From Limibacter armeniacum (GTDB taxonomy: Bacteria > Bacteroidota > Bacteroidia > Cytophagales > Flammeovirgaceae): a stretch of DNA of 64,000 nucleotides. The translations under genes and the position numbers were made by a program. Positions 25,756 to 34,763 of this stretch are shown here, one piece after another (position 1 is the first letter of the stretch; every line of letters begins with the position of its first letter). The stretch is taken from contig NZ_JBAJNO010000008.1 of the NCBI RefSeq assembly GCF_036880985.1, positions 1,736,001 through 1,800,000 of the forward strand, given 5' to 3'. Below the pieces are notes generated by a model. It was not told where the DNA came from and searched no databases. It saw only the letters and a list, made by a program, of their open reading frames with translations.

Positions 25756-27702
25756 TTAATTGGAATTGGGGTGCATGATTTCAAATGGAATGGGAAATAC
25801 CCCCAGCTTTGCATCGACTTTTTCTTTTAGTGATTCTACGTTGACGGTTCCATCAAAAGCCAGTTGAACAGTGAGTCCTTTCTTTTTATCCTGTTTGGCT
25901 TTGATGCTTACGAAGCCGAACTCATCACTAGGCAATGCACTTCTATAAACTGCCTCTACTTCTTTGAAGACTAATGCAGGTTTGAATATTTTTCCAATGG
26001 CAGTGACAGGCAGTTTGTCAATAATATGAATGGCTTTAGGTATGGCAGCCCTTTCTGTAATGTTTTCTTTGGCAAAAACCATCAGTTCTTCCGAGGTGGT
26101 TTGCTGACCTTCTTTTAGTTGGACATATAGGACAGGTACTTCCCCAGCTCTATTGTCAGGTCTTCCAACTGCGGCAGATAGCATCACAGCAGGGTGTTGC
26201 TGAATAGGTTCTTCAATCATTTTCGGGTCGATATTATGACCTCCACGTATGATAAGCTCCTTTTTTCGACCTGTTAGCCAGATATACTTATCGTGGTCTT
26301 GCCTGCCTATATCACCTGTATTTAACCATTTTTCTCCTTTCTTATCCGTAACCCATATTTGATGATTGTGGGCTTCTTCTTTATAGCCAGGGAAAACATT
26401 GGGTCCTTTGATCAGGATAATTCCTATTTCATCAGTATTGGCTTCTCTTTCAAATTGTCCTTCTTCATTCAAGATCCCAATGATTAAAGGTTGATAGGGT
26501 AGTGGTATCCCTATTGAGCCAATTTTCCGCTCACCATATGGAGGATTTACAGCACTTATACAGGTGCCTTCGGTGAGGCCATATCCTTCAATAATTTTGA
26601 CACCTGTCGTTTTTTCAAAATCCTGGAACAGTTTGACAGGCATTGGTGCAGCTCCACAGATTCCAAATTCAAGGGAGCTGATTTTACTATTGCCAATCGG
26701 CACTTTCAGCAACTCTGCGTAGACTGTGGGTACACCACTGAAAAAGTTGATATGGTAATGTTCTACCATTTTCCAGAAATGCTGTATGATACCTTCCCCT
26801 CGATAACCAGAAGGAGAGCCTAGAATAAGTGTGTCGCCATTGCTGAATGGGACAAGCCCTGTAACGGTCACCCCATTGACATGAAACCAAGGTAATCCAC
26901 AGAAAAATACCTTGTGTTTATCTTCTTGAGGTAAAACGAGTTTTGCCTGTAAGGTATCAGCAATTTCATTTCCATGTGTATGTGCTGCTAGCTTAGGGTG
27001 TCCTGTTGTTCCTCCTGTATGGAAGTAAGAAGCAATGTCATCCCTTTTGATAGTTCTTTTAAAGAAAATTTTATCCTTAGGGAAATTGTGGCATGTCTGG
27101 CTGAAGGGAAGAATTCGCTGCTCATCGTCTTTGCTGTTGGCAACAGCTGGAGCCATCCACTTTACCAGCCAGCGTTTCACGGTAGGAAGGTAATCTGAAA
27201 GGTCTACAGTAAGAATGGTCTCAAGTGTAGGGACCTTGTGCCGGATCTTATTGACTTTTTGCCAAATATCAGTTTTAGGGAATGGTCCCAATGTTACAAG
27301 TAATTTGGTACCGGCTGCATTCATGATATCAGCCATCTGCTCAGGTTCAAGGAGAGGGTTGATAGGATTGACGATTCCAGCGGTTTCTCCTCCCAAAATT
27401 GAAAATATAGTTTCAGGTGTATTGGGAAGGATTACGGATATCACATCTTTAGCGCCAATTCCCAGTCCATAAAACATATTGGCGGTTTGGTGAATGTTTT
27501 CCATAAGCGCCCCATATGAGTAGCTGATTGGGTCTTGGTAGTTGATTGCTTGTAAAAAGAAGTGAAGCGCAGCCCTGTCCGGTGATCGGTCAGCGGCTTG
27601 TTTAATCATTCCGTAAGTGCTGTGAGGAGTTGAAGAATTGAACAGTGGAAGTTTTTCTAATTCAAGAATATCAGCGTAGTTAGTGACAGATTGGTTTTCC
27701 AT
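25756..27702 (-). CDS. Acyl-CoA synthetase (AMP-forming)
   Basis: A 648-residue member of the ANL superfamily, which activates a carboxylic acid to acyl-AMP and then acyl-CoA. The P-loop-like motif is YFHTGGTTGHPKLAAHTHGN near residue 230, the A5 motif is IIEGYGLTEGT near 365, the A7/A8 region reads WLNTGDIGRQDHDKYIWLTG and RKKELIIRGGHNIDPKMIEE, and the C-terminal catalytic Lys is in LPVTAIGKIFKPALV. After it there is an extra 55-residue tail (SIKAKQDKKKGLTVQLAFDG). It looks most like the FadD-related acyl-CoA synthetases of about 630 residues. The chain length of the substrate is not predictable. Single gene. Confidence 0.88.
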   Translation of the reverse strand: MENQSVTNYADILELEKLPLFNSSTPHSTYGMIKQAADRSPDRAALHFFLQAINYQDPISYSYGALMENIHQTANMFYGLGIGAKDVISVILPNTPETIFSILGGETAGIVNPINPLLEPEQMADIMNAAGTKLLVTLGPFPKTDIWQKVNKIRHKVPTLETILTVDLSDYLPTVKRWLVKWMAPAVANSKDDEQRILPFSQTCHNFPKDKIFFKRTIKRDDIASYFHTGGTTGHPKLAAHTHGNEIADTLQAKLVLPQEDKHKVFFCGLPWFHVNGVTVTGLVPFSNGDTLILGSPSGYRGEGIIQHFWKMVEHYHINFFSGVPTVYAELLKVPIGNSKISSLEFGICGAAPMPVKLFQDFEKTTGVKIIEGYGLTEGTCISAVNPPYGERKIGSIGIPLPYQPLIIGILNEEGQFEREANTDEIGIILIKGPNVFPGYKEEAHNHQIWVTDKKGEKWLNTGDIGRQDHDKYIWLTGRKKELIIRGGHNIDPKMIEEPIQQHPAVMLSAAVGRPDNRAGEVPVLYVQLKEGQQTTSEELMVFAKENITERAAIPKAIHIIDKLPVTAIGKIFKPALVFKEVEAVYRSALPSDEFGFVSIKAKQDKKKGLTVQLAFDGTVNVESLKEKVDAKLGVFPIPFEIMHPNSN

Positions 27703-27822
27703 TGGTTTCGAGGGTTATAAGGTTTTTGAAGGGTTATGTTAATATAAAAACAAATCTTCTTTTTATTCAATCATATAGGGCTTTTAATAGTACTATTTAA
27801 TTTCTAGGACTTAATAAAAAAG

Positions 27823-27854
27823 AAACACCTCAGTTTGTAGGAACTGAGGTGTTT
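27823..27854. terminator. Terminator after the DUF937-OmpA gene
   Basis: A 13-bp perfect stem AAACACCTCAGTT/AACTGAGGTGTTT with a 6-nt loop, T-rich on the minus strand. It lies 25 bp after the stop codon. Confidence 0.8.
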
Positions 27855-27878
27855 ATCATTTTTAGTCATTCAGCTAAA

Positions 27879-29204
27879 CTACTCCCTAACTAATCTTATG
27901 GCGACAGGATTTCCGTAGCCTTTAACCGAGATTCTTTCAGATTGAACGCCCTGAGATACCAGTTGATCCCTGACAAATTCAGCTCTGTTCTTGGCAAGTC
28001 TTTGTGAGTCATCTGACTCAGAGCCTCCAATTTCACAGCTGATAGAAGGGTTAGCATTCAGAATCTTAGCCACATTATTGATTTGTTCAAGAGAGCCGTC
28101 TGCTTTTGCCATTCCTTCAGTGAAGGCAACCCTGTCAAAGGTCATCCAGCTGCTTTCTTCCTGAGACTGGTCTTCTTCTATAAATTGGAGACACTTGTCT
28201 TCAAGGCTATTTTCGGCAACATTGAGTGTGGAGCCATCTGGCAGTGAAACAGCTTGTTCTTCTGTGGACTCATCCATCACAGGGTTCGGTACACCCCTTA
28301 CTTCTTCCCGGTTTGTTTCCATCCTGTTTTCATCACTTTCTCCTGTCAGTAATGCCCAAGCGGCAAATACAACGACAGCAGCACCTACATACGGTAATAC
28401 TTTACCCCAAGTACTTCGTGTTCTTTTAGGAGTACCTACATCGGGCGCTTTGCCTGTTGGTCGTGGATGTGGAGTAGCATGTACCTCCTCTCTTTCCCTG
28501 TGAGGAGGAACGGTTTCATAGGTCGGCTCGTCCAAATCCCTTATATTTCTAATTGGCTCATCAATATCTCTTCTAAGAGGTTCATCAACCTCTCTTCTAA
28601 CATCTTCTACATCATCTCTGATACCGGCAAAGTTGCGAGCAGCTCGGTCAGCCATGTTGTCAAAGCTGGATATGCCTAGCATTGTTCTTACTTGATCAGG
28701 TAGGTGAGAGGCTACAGAATCTTTTTGGTTCATGAGCATGTCAGTGATACCGGCAGGACTAAGCCCTTTGGACATTACTTGCTTCCCAACAATACTCATA
28801 ATTACAGGAGCAACCATATTCATCAGTCCTTTTGAGGAGTGACGACTAATACCCGTACTAGTAGACAGAAAGTCCATAACGCCTCCAGCTCTTTCACCCA
28901 TTAAATGGTTGATGATTGGAGCGCCACTGGTCATCATGTTTTTTAACCCGACTGTATCATTGTTGTCCAGCAGGTGAGACATTTTATCGATACGTCTGCC
29001 ATCAAAGCTTTTATCTCTGATGTGGTTCATGATTTCATTGGCACCTTCAGGTGTAGAAGACTTCCTCATAAGTGAAGCAATCACAGTAGGAATTACCGTC
29101 CCCGTAGCCTTATTGACGTTTTCGGGGCTTTCACCAAGAAATCCACTTATTTGTGAGACAAAGTTGGGACCTAGGCTGTTGGTGACTGTTTGAAAGAGGT
29201 TCAT
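27879..29204 (-). CDS. DUF937-OmpA chimeric membrane protein
   Basis: A 441-residue protein with an unusual order of parts. Residues 1-175 are a DUF937-type helical domain (NLFQTVTNSLGPNFVSQISG, ATGTVIPTVIASLMRKSS). A charged linker with three DEP repeats follows (VDEPLRRDIDEPIRNIRDLD, about 205-230), then a Pro/His-rich stretch, one membrane helix (about 269-287) and a C-terminal OmpA-like domain with the peptidoglycan-binding Asp and Arg in SDDSQRLAKNRAEFVRDQL. There is no signal peptide, so the DUF937 part is expected in the cytoplasm and the OmpA part in the periplasm at the cell wall. DUF937 has no firmly known role. The arrangement suggests a cytoplasm-to-wall link. Confidence 0.85.
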   Translation of the reverse strand: MNLFQTVTNSLGPNFVSQISGFLGESPENVNKATGTVIPTVIASLMRKSSTPEGANEIMNHIRDKSFDGRRIDKMSHLLDNNDTVGLKNMMTSGAPIINHLMGERAGGVMDFLSTSTGISRHSSKGLMNMVAPVIMSIVGKQVMSKGLSPAGITDMLMNQKDSVASHLPDQVRTMLGISSFDNMADRAARNFAGIRDDVEDVRREVDEPLRRDIDEPIRNIRDLDEPTYETVPPHREREEVHATPHPRPTGKAPDVGTPKRTRSTWGKVLPYVGAAVVVFAAWALLTGESDENRMETNREEVRGVPNPVMDESTEEQAVSLPDGSTLNVAENSLEDKCLQFIEEDQSQEESSWMTFDRVAFTEGMAKADGSLEQINNVAKILNANPSISCEIGGSESDDSQRLAKNRAEFVRDQLVSQGVQSERISVKGYGNPVAIRLVRE

Positions 29205-29284
29205 AGCAGTTGGATTTATTGTTCATCATTTTGCTCTATATTAAACATTGATTAACTGAAAATAATTTGCTTGTAACGGAAAAA

Positions 29285-29313
29285 CAGCTGCCGATAAATG
29301 AAATCGACAGCTG
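29285..29313 (-). terminator. Terminator after the SDR gene
   Basis: Stem CAGCTG-C-CGAT/ATCG-A-CAGCTG with a 7-nt loop and one mismatch, followed by TTTTT on the minus strand. It lies 33 bp after the SDR stop. Confidence 0.7.
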
Positions 29314-29345
29314 CCATTCTGTAAGGTTGGTTACGGTGTTATTTA

Positions 29346-30218
29346 CTAGATTTCCATTTGAAACATGGCTTTCATTAATTCCTGCTGAACAGCCTCAGAG
29401 TGTTCATTCAGTTTGTCAAAAGTTTCAGTAAGGTGTTTGTCCACAACGGTTCTTAATGGACGTTTTCCGTGGGGTGTTTCAATCAGTTTGGCGACTGCAT
29501 CTGCCACAGCTTGAGGCTTGAGGTAATCTCCGCTTTTAACACTTTCTTCAAGCATCGACTCAAACTTCTTAGGGACTTCAAGGGTATTGCCATACGCTTT
29601 GGCAGCTTCCTGTGTTTGAGGTGAGAAGTTGTCCATATTTTCCGAAAAGCTTGTCGTAGGGAAAGCACCAGGCTCAACAATGACGGAGTCAACGCCTATA
29701 TTAGCGAATTCATAACGCCAGGTTTCAGCCATTCCTTCCAAAGCAAACTTGCTGCTGGCGTATATTGAGAAATATGGGGCTGTAAACCTTCCCAAGAGGC
29801 TTGAGATATTGACAATCAGTCCTTCCTTTTGTTCCCTCATTTGAGGTAGTACCGCTTTAGTAACTCTAAATACTCCAAAGACATTTACTTCAAACTGATG
29901 CTTGACATCCTCAATTGAATAAGACTCTGTAAGGCCTATTCCACCACCGCCTGCATTGTTGACAAGTACGTCAATACGTCCTTTTTCCTTTATAATGGCT
30001 TTAACTGCTTTTTTGACAGACTTGTCTTTGGATACATCAAGGTCAATCACCTCAATATTTTGGAGGTCACGCATCTGGTTGGCCGCATCGAAGTTCTTGC
30101 CTTCTGTGTTGCGCATTGTAGCATAGACGTGGTGTCCTTTTGCTGCCAGTGTCTTGGCCATCAGGTTGCCAAAACCGCTACTGGTTCCTGTAATCAGAAT
30201 TACTTTTGAATTGCTCAT
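29346..30218 (-). CDS. Short-chain dehydrogenase/reductase
   Basis: A 290-residue classical SDR from the ATG at 30218. An upstream Met at 30260 is possible, but the Rossmann strand starts at once after MSNSKVILITG. Cofactor loop TGTSSGFG, then NNAGGGGIG near residue 87, the catalytic Ser in VNISSLLGRF and YASSKFALEG with the catalytic Tyr and Lys. The basic residue in YATMRNTEGKNF suggests NADP. The C-terminal 50 residues (KRPLRTVVDKHLTETFDKLN) are like those of oxidoreductases of the YusZ/retinol-dehydrogenase-like group. The substrate is unknown. Single gene, divergent from egtB. Confidence 0.88.
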   Translation of the reverse strand: MSNSKVILITGTSSGFGNLMAKTLAAKGHHVYATMRNTEGKNFDAANQMRDLQNIEVIDLDVSKDKSVKKAVKAIIKEKGRIDVLVNNAGGGGIGLTESYSIEDVKHQFEVNVFGVFRVTKAVLPQMREQKEGLIVNISSLLGRFTAPYFSIYASSKFALEGMAETWRYEFANIGVDSVIVEPGAFPTTSFSENMDNFSPQTQEAAKAYGNTLEVPKKFESMLEESVKSGDYLKPQAVADAVAKLIETPHGKRPLRTVVDKHLTETFDKLNEHSEAVQQELMKAMFQMEI

Positions 30219-30517
30219 GGTGAGATTGGTTGAGTGGGGAATGATGAGTTGTTCTGTCAACTAAGGTAAGCACAGTAAAAGTGTATTTGAAATTATCGTA
30301 CGGCAGAGCTTTAACATTTTATTTTTAAAAACTTAAAGTACCATAAAGGGGTTTTTTTGTTGCATTATTTTGATAAAGCATTCGCAACTGATATCTTAAT
30401 TTCTGGACTCTTATCTAAAAAGCTACGCAAACTTGTCAAAAGTGATTTTGTGAGGTGGACCTGTCCAGCCACTGGAAGCTTATTTTATTTTGACAGTTCA
30501 AAACTTGAATCCAGTAT

Positions 30518-31765
30518 ATGGAACACCTAATCCAAAAATACCTAAATACCAGAAAGCTGACTGAGGAAATCTGTGCCCCATTGAAGCAGGAAGACTACGT
30601 TGCTCAACCTATTGTAGATGTTAGTCCTCCTAAATGGCATTTGGGACATACCACATGGTTTTTTGAAAACTTTATTCTGGTGAATCATTTCAAAGGCTAT
30701 CAACCTTATGATTTGCAACTGAATTATTGTTTCAATAGCTACTATGAAAGTCAGGGACCAAGAGTATTAAGAACCAACCGGGGAAACCTGACTCGTCCAA
30801 CTACGGAAGAAGTGTACAGTTACAGGAAGTATGTAGACCAGCAGATGGTAGCTTTCCTAAGTACCAATGAACTCAATACAGCAGTTCAGGAGTTGTTCGA
30901 TGTAGGCATCAACCACGAACAGCAACATCAGGAATTGCTGATGACAGACTTAAAGTACATTTTGGGAAATAACCCTCTTTTTCCTGCTTACCTACCTTTC
31001 GGGAAAATACCTGAAGCACCTGATTCCACTCCAAAATCGAAATTATTGACCATTGAAGAAGGTGTATATGAAATAGGATATGAAGGCGATGATTTTTGTT
31101 TTGATAATGAGAGAGGTACACATAAGGTTTATCTCCACAATTATGGGATACAGGATCGGTTGGTGACCAATGGGGAGTATTGGGCGTTTCTAGAAGCTGG
31201 TGGCTATACCCAGTTCCAATGGTGGCAGTCAGAAGGTTGGGAATGGCTGAAGCAAACAGGTACACAAGCTCCTTTATATTGCTTTAAGGAGAATGGAAAG
31301 TGGATGCAATATACCCTTTTTGGGGTTCAGGAGATCAAGGAACACTTACCTGTGACACATATAAGTTATTATGAGGCAGAGGCGTATGCAAGATGGAGAG
31401 GGATGAGGTTGCCAACTGAGGCAGAGTGGGAAGTAGCCTGTAGAACTTTTGAAGCAGAAAAGCCTGCCAGTGCCAACTTTACTGAAAATAAATCTGGAAT
31501 GCCTTTAGCCGCAACGAATGGCGCTTTTCAGTTTTGGGGGGATGCTTGGGAGTGGACAGGAAGTGCTTATCTTCCTTACCCAAACTACCAACAGCCCGAA
31601 GGTGCCTTAGGTGAGTATAACGGAAAGTTTATGGTAAATCAGATGGTGTTGAGGGGTGGGTCTTGTGCAACTCCTGTTACACACATTAGAAATACTTACA
31701 GAAACTTTTTTCATGCAGATAAGCAGTGGCAGTTTACTGGAATCAGGTTAGCAAAAAGCCTGTAA
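30518..31765 (+). CDS. egtB: EgtB-type sulfoxide synthase (ergothioneine biosynthesis)
   Basis: A 415-residue non-haem iron enzyme that joins a sulphur donor (cysteine or gamma-glutamylcysteine) to trimethylhistidine with oxygen. The N-terminal DinB-like domain carries the three iron ligands H44 (WHLGHTTWFF), H133 and H137 (NHEQQHQELL). The C-terminal FGE-sulfatase-like domain (about 175-415) contains RLPTEAEWEVA, WGDAWEWTGS, LRGGSCATP and YRNFF...WQFTGIRLA. The order and length are those of EgtB. The donor type cannot be read safely. It is followed 67 bp later by egtD, so the pair makes the thiol histidine. No egtA, egtC or egtE is nearby. Confidence 0.92.
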   Translation: MEHLIQKYLNTRKLTEEICAPLKQEDYVAQPIVDVSPPKWHLGHTTWFFENFILVNHFKGYQPYDLQLNYCFNSYYESQGPRVLRTNRGNLTRPTTEEVYSYRKYVDQQMVAFLSTNELNTAVQELFDVGINHEQQHQELLMTDLKYILGNNPLFPAYLPFGKIPEAPDSTPKSKLLTIEEGVYEIGYEGDDFCFDNERGTHKVYLHNYGIQDRLVTNGEYWAFLEAGGYTQFQWWQSEGWEWLKQTGTQAPLYCFKENGKWMQYTLFGVQEIKEHLPVTHISYYEAEAYARWRGMRLPTEAEWEVACRTFEAEKPASANFTENKSGMPLAATNGAFQFWGDAWEWTGSAYLPYPNYQQPEGALGEYNGKFMVNQMVLRGGSCATPVTHIRNTYRNFFHADKQWQFTGIRLAKSL

Positions 31766-31832
31766 TCAATACGAGTACATAAAGAGTTACACTGAGATTT
31801 TCTGTTGGGAAACCGGCACAAAAAACACACAC

Positions 31833-32810
31833 ATGACAATCAACGAAACGAAGAACCCAAAGATGAACACTGAATTTGCCAAAGATATCTTGCAAGGATT
31901 GAGTGAAAACCCAAAGTCATTACCCTCGAAGTATTTTTATGATACGAAAGGGGATAAGCTCTTTCAGGATATTATGCATATGGATGAATATTACCTGACA
32001 AACTGTGAGTTTGAAATTTTCACTAATCAGAAGGAAGCGCTTACAAAATCATTTACAGATGGAAGTAATGCACCTTTTGAGTTGGTGGAGTTTGGAGCTG
32101 GTGATGGATTGAAGACAAAAGTTTTGCTCAGGCATATGGTTGCCAGTGAAGTGGATTTCACTTACATGCCGATTGATATTTCTGCTAATGCACTTTCCAA
32201 ACTGACGCAAAGCTTAAAGTCAGAAATTCAGGCCCTTCATGTAAAAGGAATTGAAAATGACTATTTCAAAGCACTCCATGACCTTCAGAATGATGGTAAA
32301 AAGAAGGTCGTACTTTTTCTAGGGTCAAATATCGGTAACCTTACCTTGGCGGAGGCAAAAGGCTTTTTGAATCATTTAAGTGAAAACCTGAATAAAGGCG
32401 ATAAACTTCTTATTGGGATGGACCTTAAGAAAGACCCTCAAGTTATTTTGGATGCATATAATGATAAGGCAGGGATTACTAGTAGTTTCAATTTAAACCT
32501 TCTTGAAAGAATAAATGAAGAGCTAGATGCAGATTTTGATGTGGAGGCATTTCAGCATTTTCCAAACTATGACCCAATAACAGGTCAGACAAAAAGTTAC
32601 CTGATTAGTAAAAAGGAACAGGTGGTTAAACTGAAAGGAATAGAGGAAGAAATCAAATTTGAGGCTTGGGAACCAATTTATATGGAACTATCCCGAAAGT
32701 ATGATTTGAAAGAAATAGAAGCGTTGGCTCATGAATCTGGATTTGAGATTAGTAAACATTTTTTTGATAAAAGGAATTATTTTGTTGACTCATTATGGGA
32801 GAAACAATAA
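31833..32810 (+). CDS. egtD: L-histidine N-alpha-methyltransferase
   Basis: A 325-residue SAM-dependent enzyme that trimethylates histidine to hercynine, the first step of the pathway finished by EgtB. Family features: LPSKYFYDTKGDKLFQDIMH at residues about 31-50, SAM loop ELVEFGAGDGLKTK (about 87-100), LFLGSNIGNLT with the substrate-binding Asn near 167, DAYND near 210, and MELSRKYDL near 290 with the Glu and Ser that bind the histidine. The chosen ATG gives ten extra residues before a second Met (MNTEFAKDIL), so the start may be slightly later. Cytoplasmic; likely cotranscribed with egtB. Confidence 0.93.
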   Translation: MTINETKNPKMNTEFAKDILQGLSENPKSLPSKYFYDTKGDKLFQDIMHMDEYYLTNCEFEIFTNQKEALTKSFTDGSNAPFELVEFGAGDGLKTKVLLRHMVASEVDFTYMPIDISANALSKLTQSLKSEIQALHVKGIENDYFKALHDLQNDGKKKVVLFLGSNIGNLTLAEAKGFLNHLSENLNKGDKLLIGMDLKKDPQVILDAYNDKAGITSSFNLNLLERINEELDADFDVEAFQHFPNYDPITGQTKSYLISKKEQVVKLKGIEEEIKFEAWEPIYMELSRKYDLKEIEALAHESGFEISKHFFDKRNYFVDSLWEKQ

Positions 32811-32862
32811 TAGCCGATAGGTGATGTTTTTTCTATAAGATGTTCAATTTTAAATATATAAG

Positions 32863-33309
32863 ATGGAAGTAATATTGAAAGATTTAGCAGAAGACTTGTC
32901 AACACTTTTGGAAAGGCTACATACTGCTGAGGCTACTTTGATTGATGTTAAATTACAGGAAGACGGTGATAAGGTCGGTGAGCAGATACCACTTATAGAA
33001 CAGATTTCTGTAATGAAAAAGCATCTCAATGATCTAGAATTAAGGAAAAATGAGTTGTTGGCTTCAGTGCAAGAGGGGAGTTTTACAGGTGGATTTGAAG
33101 GTGAGACGACAGAACAAATGCTGCAACGAATGAAGCAAAAGCTGGATGCAGCCAAGCAGGAAGATCAAACAAGAGAAGTTGCTGAAAAACTGAGACTTGA
33201 TTTGAATATGGCAATTGGGGGAATGAAAGAAATTGAAGCGTCAGTTAGAAATATAAAATCATCCATGGCACTTCAGGCTTTGAAAGAAAAAATGAAAAAA
33301 AATCAGTAA
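32863..33309 (+). CDS. Small coiled-coil protein of unknown function
   Basis: A 148-residue, wholly helical and highly charged protein with heptad-like spacing of Leu and Ile (LAEDLSTLLERLHTAEATLI, EQISVMKKHLNDLELRKNEL). No Cys, no membrane segment, no signal peptide. A short Gly-rich break (GSFTGGFEGETTEQM) at about 70-85 separates two coiled coils, so the chain may fold back on itself. It begins 52 bp after egtD on the same strand and may belong to that transcript, although no functional link is known. No family recognised. Confidence 0.7.
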   Translation: MEVILKDLAEDLSTLLERLHTAEATLIDVKLQEDGDKVGEQIPLIEQISVMKKHLNDLELRKNELLASVQEGSFTGGFEGETTEQMLQRMKQKLDAAKQEDQTREVAEKLRLDLNMAIGGMKEIEASVRNIKSSMALQALKEKMKKNQ

Positions 33310-33413
33310 ACTCACCTGCTTCAGTGACTTTATTGAATATTCAATTGTCAGAAATATACAGTCTTTGTGTACTGTTTGATTTGCTAATTACTAAAACCAA
33401 TTAATTCACCTTC

Positions 33414-34679
33414 ATGAAAAGCACCATTAAGCTTTTTTGTTTGTACCTAGTGTCTATTAGTTGTATAGGATGTGCAACAATTTTTAAAGGAACCCATGCT
33501 ACCAAGTTAATCAGTGTTGACTCTTCCCCTGACAATGCCAATGTCTATCTTGATGGAAGGTATGTAGGACGTACACCGACTAGGATCTCTGTCCGTCAAA
33601 AAAAGTCGCATAAAATCACATTTGAAAAAGATGGATATGAAACTGCCAACTATTACTTAGGCAGGCATATACAGGCAGGGTATGTAGTACTGGATATTTT
33701 TGCACTCTTTCCGTATGGTATGCTAACTGACCTTATCACAGGTGCATGGTACACGCCTGATGTAAGGCGTATTTACATGAACTTGCTCGAAAAAGAACAG
33801 GTTAGTGAACCAATGTATGCTACAACAGAAATACCTGCCCTTGAAGTGAAGAAGGAAGAGGTGGTTTTCACTTCAGAACTTGCAGACAATATTCCTAAAA
33901 CAGAAAAGGTGAATGAGCATGCGGTAGCAGTAGTGATTGGCAATAAGAACTATCAGAATAAGGATGTACCCAATGTGGACTTTGCATTGAATGATGCAAG
34001 GCTGATGAAAGCATATCTAGTGGAGGCATTTGGTTTCAGGGAAGGAAACATCATCTATGTAGAAGATGCAAGCCAAGCCAGATTTAATAGCATTTTTGGG
34101 AACAATGCCAATTACAGGGGGCAACTATACAACTATATTCGGGAAGATGAGTCAGATGTATTTATTTTCTATAGCGGACATGGTGCACCTGATCTAGATA
34201 AGAAAGAGGCCTACTTTGTACCAGTGGACTGTGACCCAAGTTTGGTAGCACTCAATGGTTATTCGCTTGATACTTTCTATTCAAACTTAGGTAAAATGCC
34301 CTATAAGTCTCTGACAGTTGTATTGGATGCCTGTTTTAGTGGGGTTTCTGATGGAGGGATGTTGATCAGTCAGGCATCTCCTGTATTGATTAAGGCAAAA
34401 AGTAGGGTTTTTCAGGATGAAAGAAGTATCCTGTTTACTTCGGCAGGGGCACAGCAAGTGTCTTCATGGTTTCCGGAAAAACAGCATTCCCTGTTTACAT
34501 ATTATTTCCTGAAAGGGTTGCAAGGAGATTCAGATATGGATGGAGATGATGTAATTACATTGGGGGAAATGCAGGAATACCTTTTTAAGGAAGTGACTTA
34601 CAGAGCCAGAAGGCTTCATAATAGGATGCAGGTTCCTGACGTAGTTGGTGACGAGAAACTTGTGTTATTGGAACGGTAA
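33414..34679 (+). CDS. PEGA-caspase (peptidase C14) protein, probable lipoprotein
   Basis: A 421-residue protein. The N-terminus is a hydrophobic signal ending in ISCIGC, so it is probably lipidated at Cys20 (or Cys17). Residues about 34-80 form a PEGA domain (DSSPDNANVYLDGRYVGRTP), a cell-surface sugar- or wall-related module. Residues about 168-400 are a caspase-like p20/p10 domain with the catalytic dyad H256 (FIFYSGHGAPD) and C307 (VVLDACFSGV). Near residue 380 an EF-hand-like stretch DSDMDGDDVITLGEM could bind calcium. Bacterial caspase homologues are proteases of basic or acidic specificity. The position outside the cytoplasm is unusual for a death-type role. Single gene. Confidence 0.88.
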   Translation: MKSTIKLFCLYLVSISCIGCATIFKGTHATKLISVDSSPDNANVYLDGRYVGRTPTRISVRQKKSHKITFEKDGYETANYYLGRHIQAGYVVLDIFALFPYGMLTDLITGAWYTPDVRRIYMNLLEKEQVSEPMYATTEIPALEVKKEEVVFTSELADNIPKTEKVNEHAVAVVIGNKNYQNKDVPNVDFALNDARLMKAYLVEAFGFREGNIIYVEDASQARFNSIFGNNANYRGQLYNYIREDESDVFIFYSGHGAPDLDKKEAYFVPVDCDPSLVALNGYSLDTFYSNLGKMPYKSLTVVLDACFSGVSDGGMLISQASPVLIKAKSRVFQDERSILFTSAGAQQVSSWFPEKQHSLFTYYFLKGLQGDSDMDGDDVITLGEMQEYLFKEVTYRARRLHNRMQVPDVVGDEKLVLLER

Positions 34680-34705
34680 TAATAAAAATATCATTGTCAA
34701 CTGAG

Positions 34706-34739
34706 AAGCGGTTACTCATATAAAAGTGGGTAACCGCTT
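34706..34739. terminator. Bidirectional terminator between caspase and scpB genes
   Basis: A 13-bp stem AAGCGGTTACTCA/TGGGTAACCGCTT with one wobble, 8-nt loop and T-run. The genes on either side converge here. Confidence 0.8.
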
Positions 34740-34763
34740 TTTGTATAAGAAAATGTCCGGTGC

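Noticed and set aside
30900-31270. Minus-strand frame opposite egtB
   Set aside because: It lies inside egtB, whose iron ligands and FGE motifs are certain; the opposite frame has no recognisable feature.
33414-34679. Caspase gene as part of an anti-phage defence system
   Set aside because: No neighbouring effector, sensor or nucleotide-signal gene is present, and the protein has an export signal, so a defence role is not supported.
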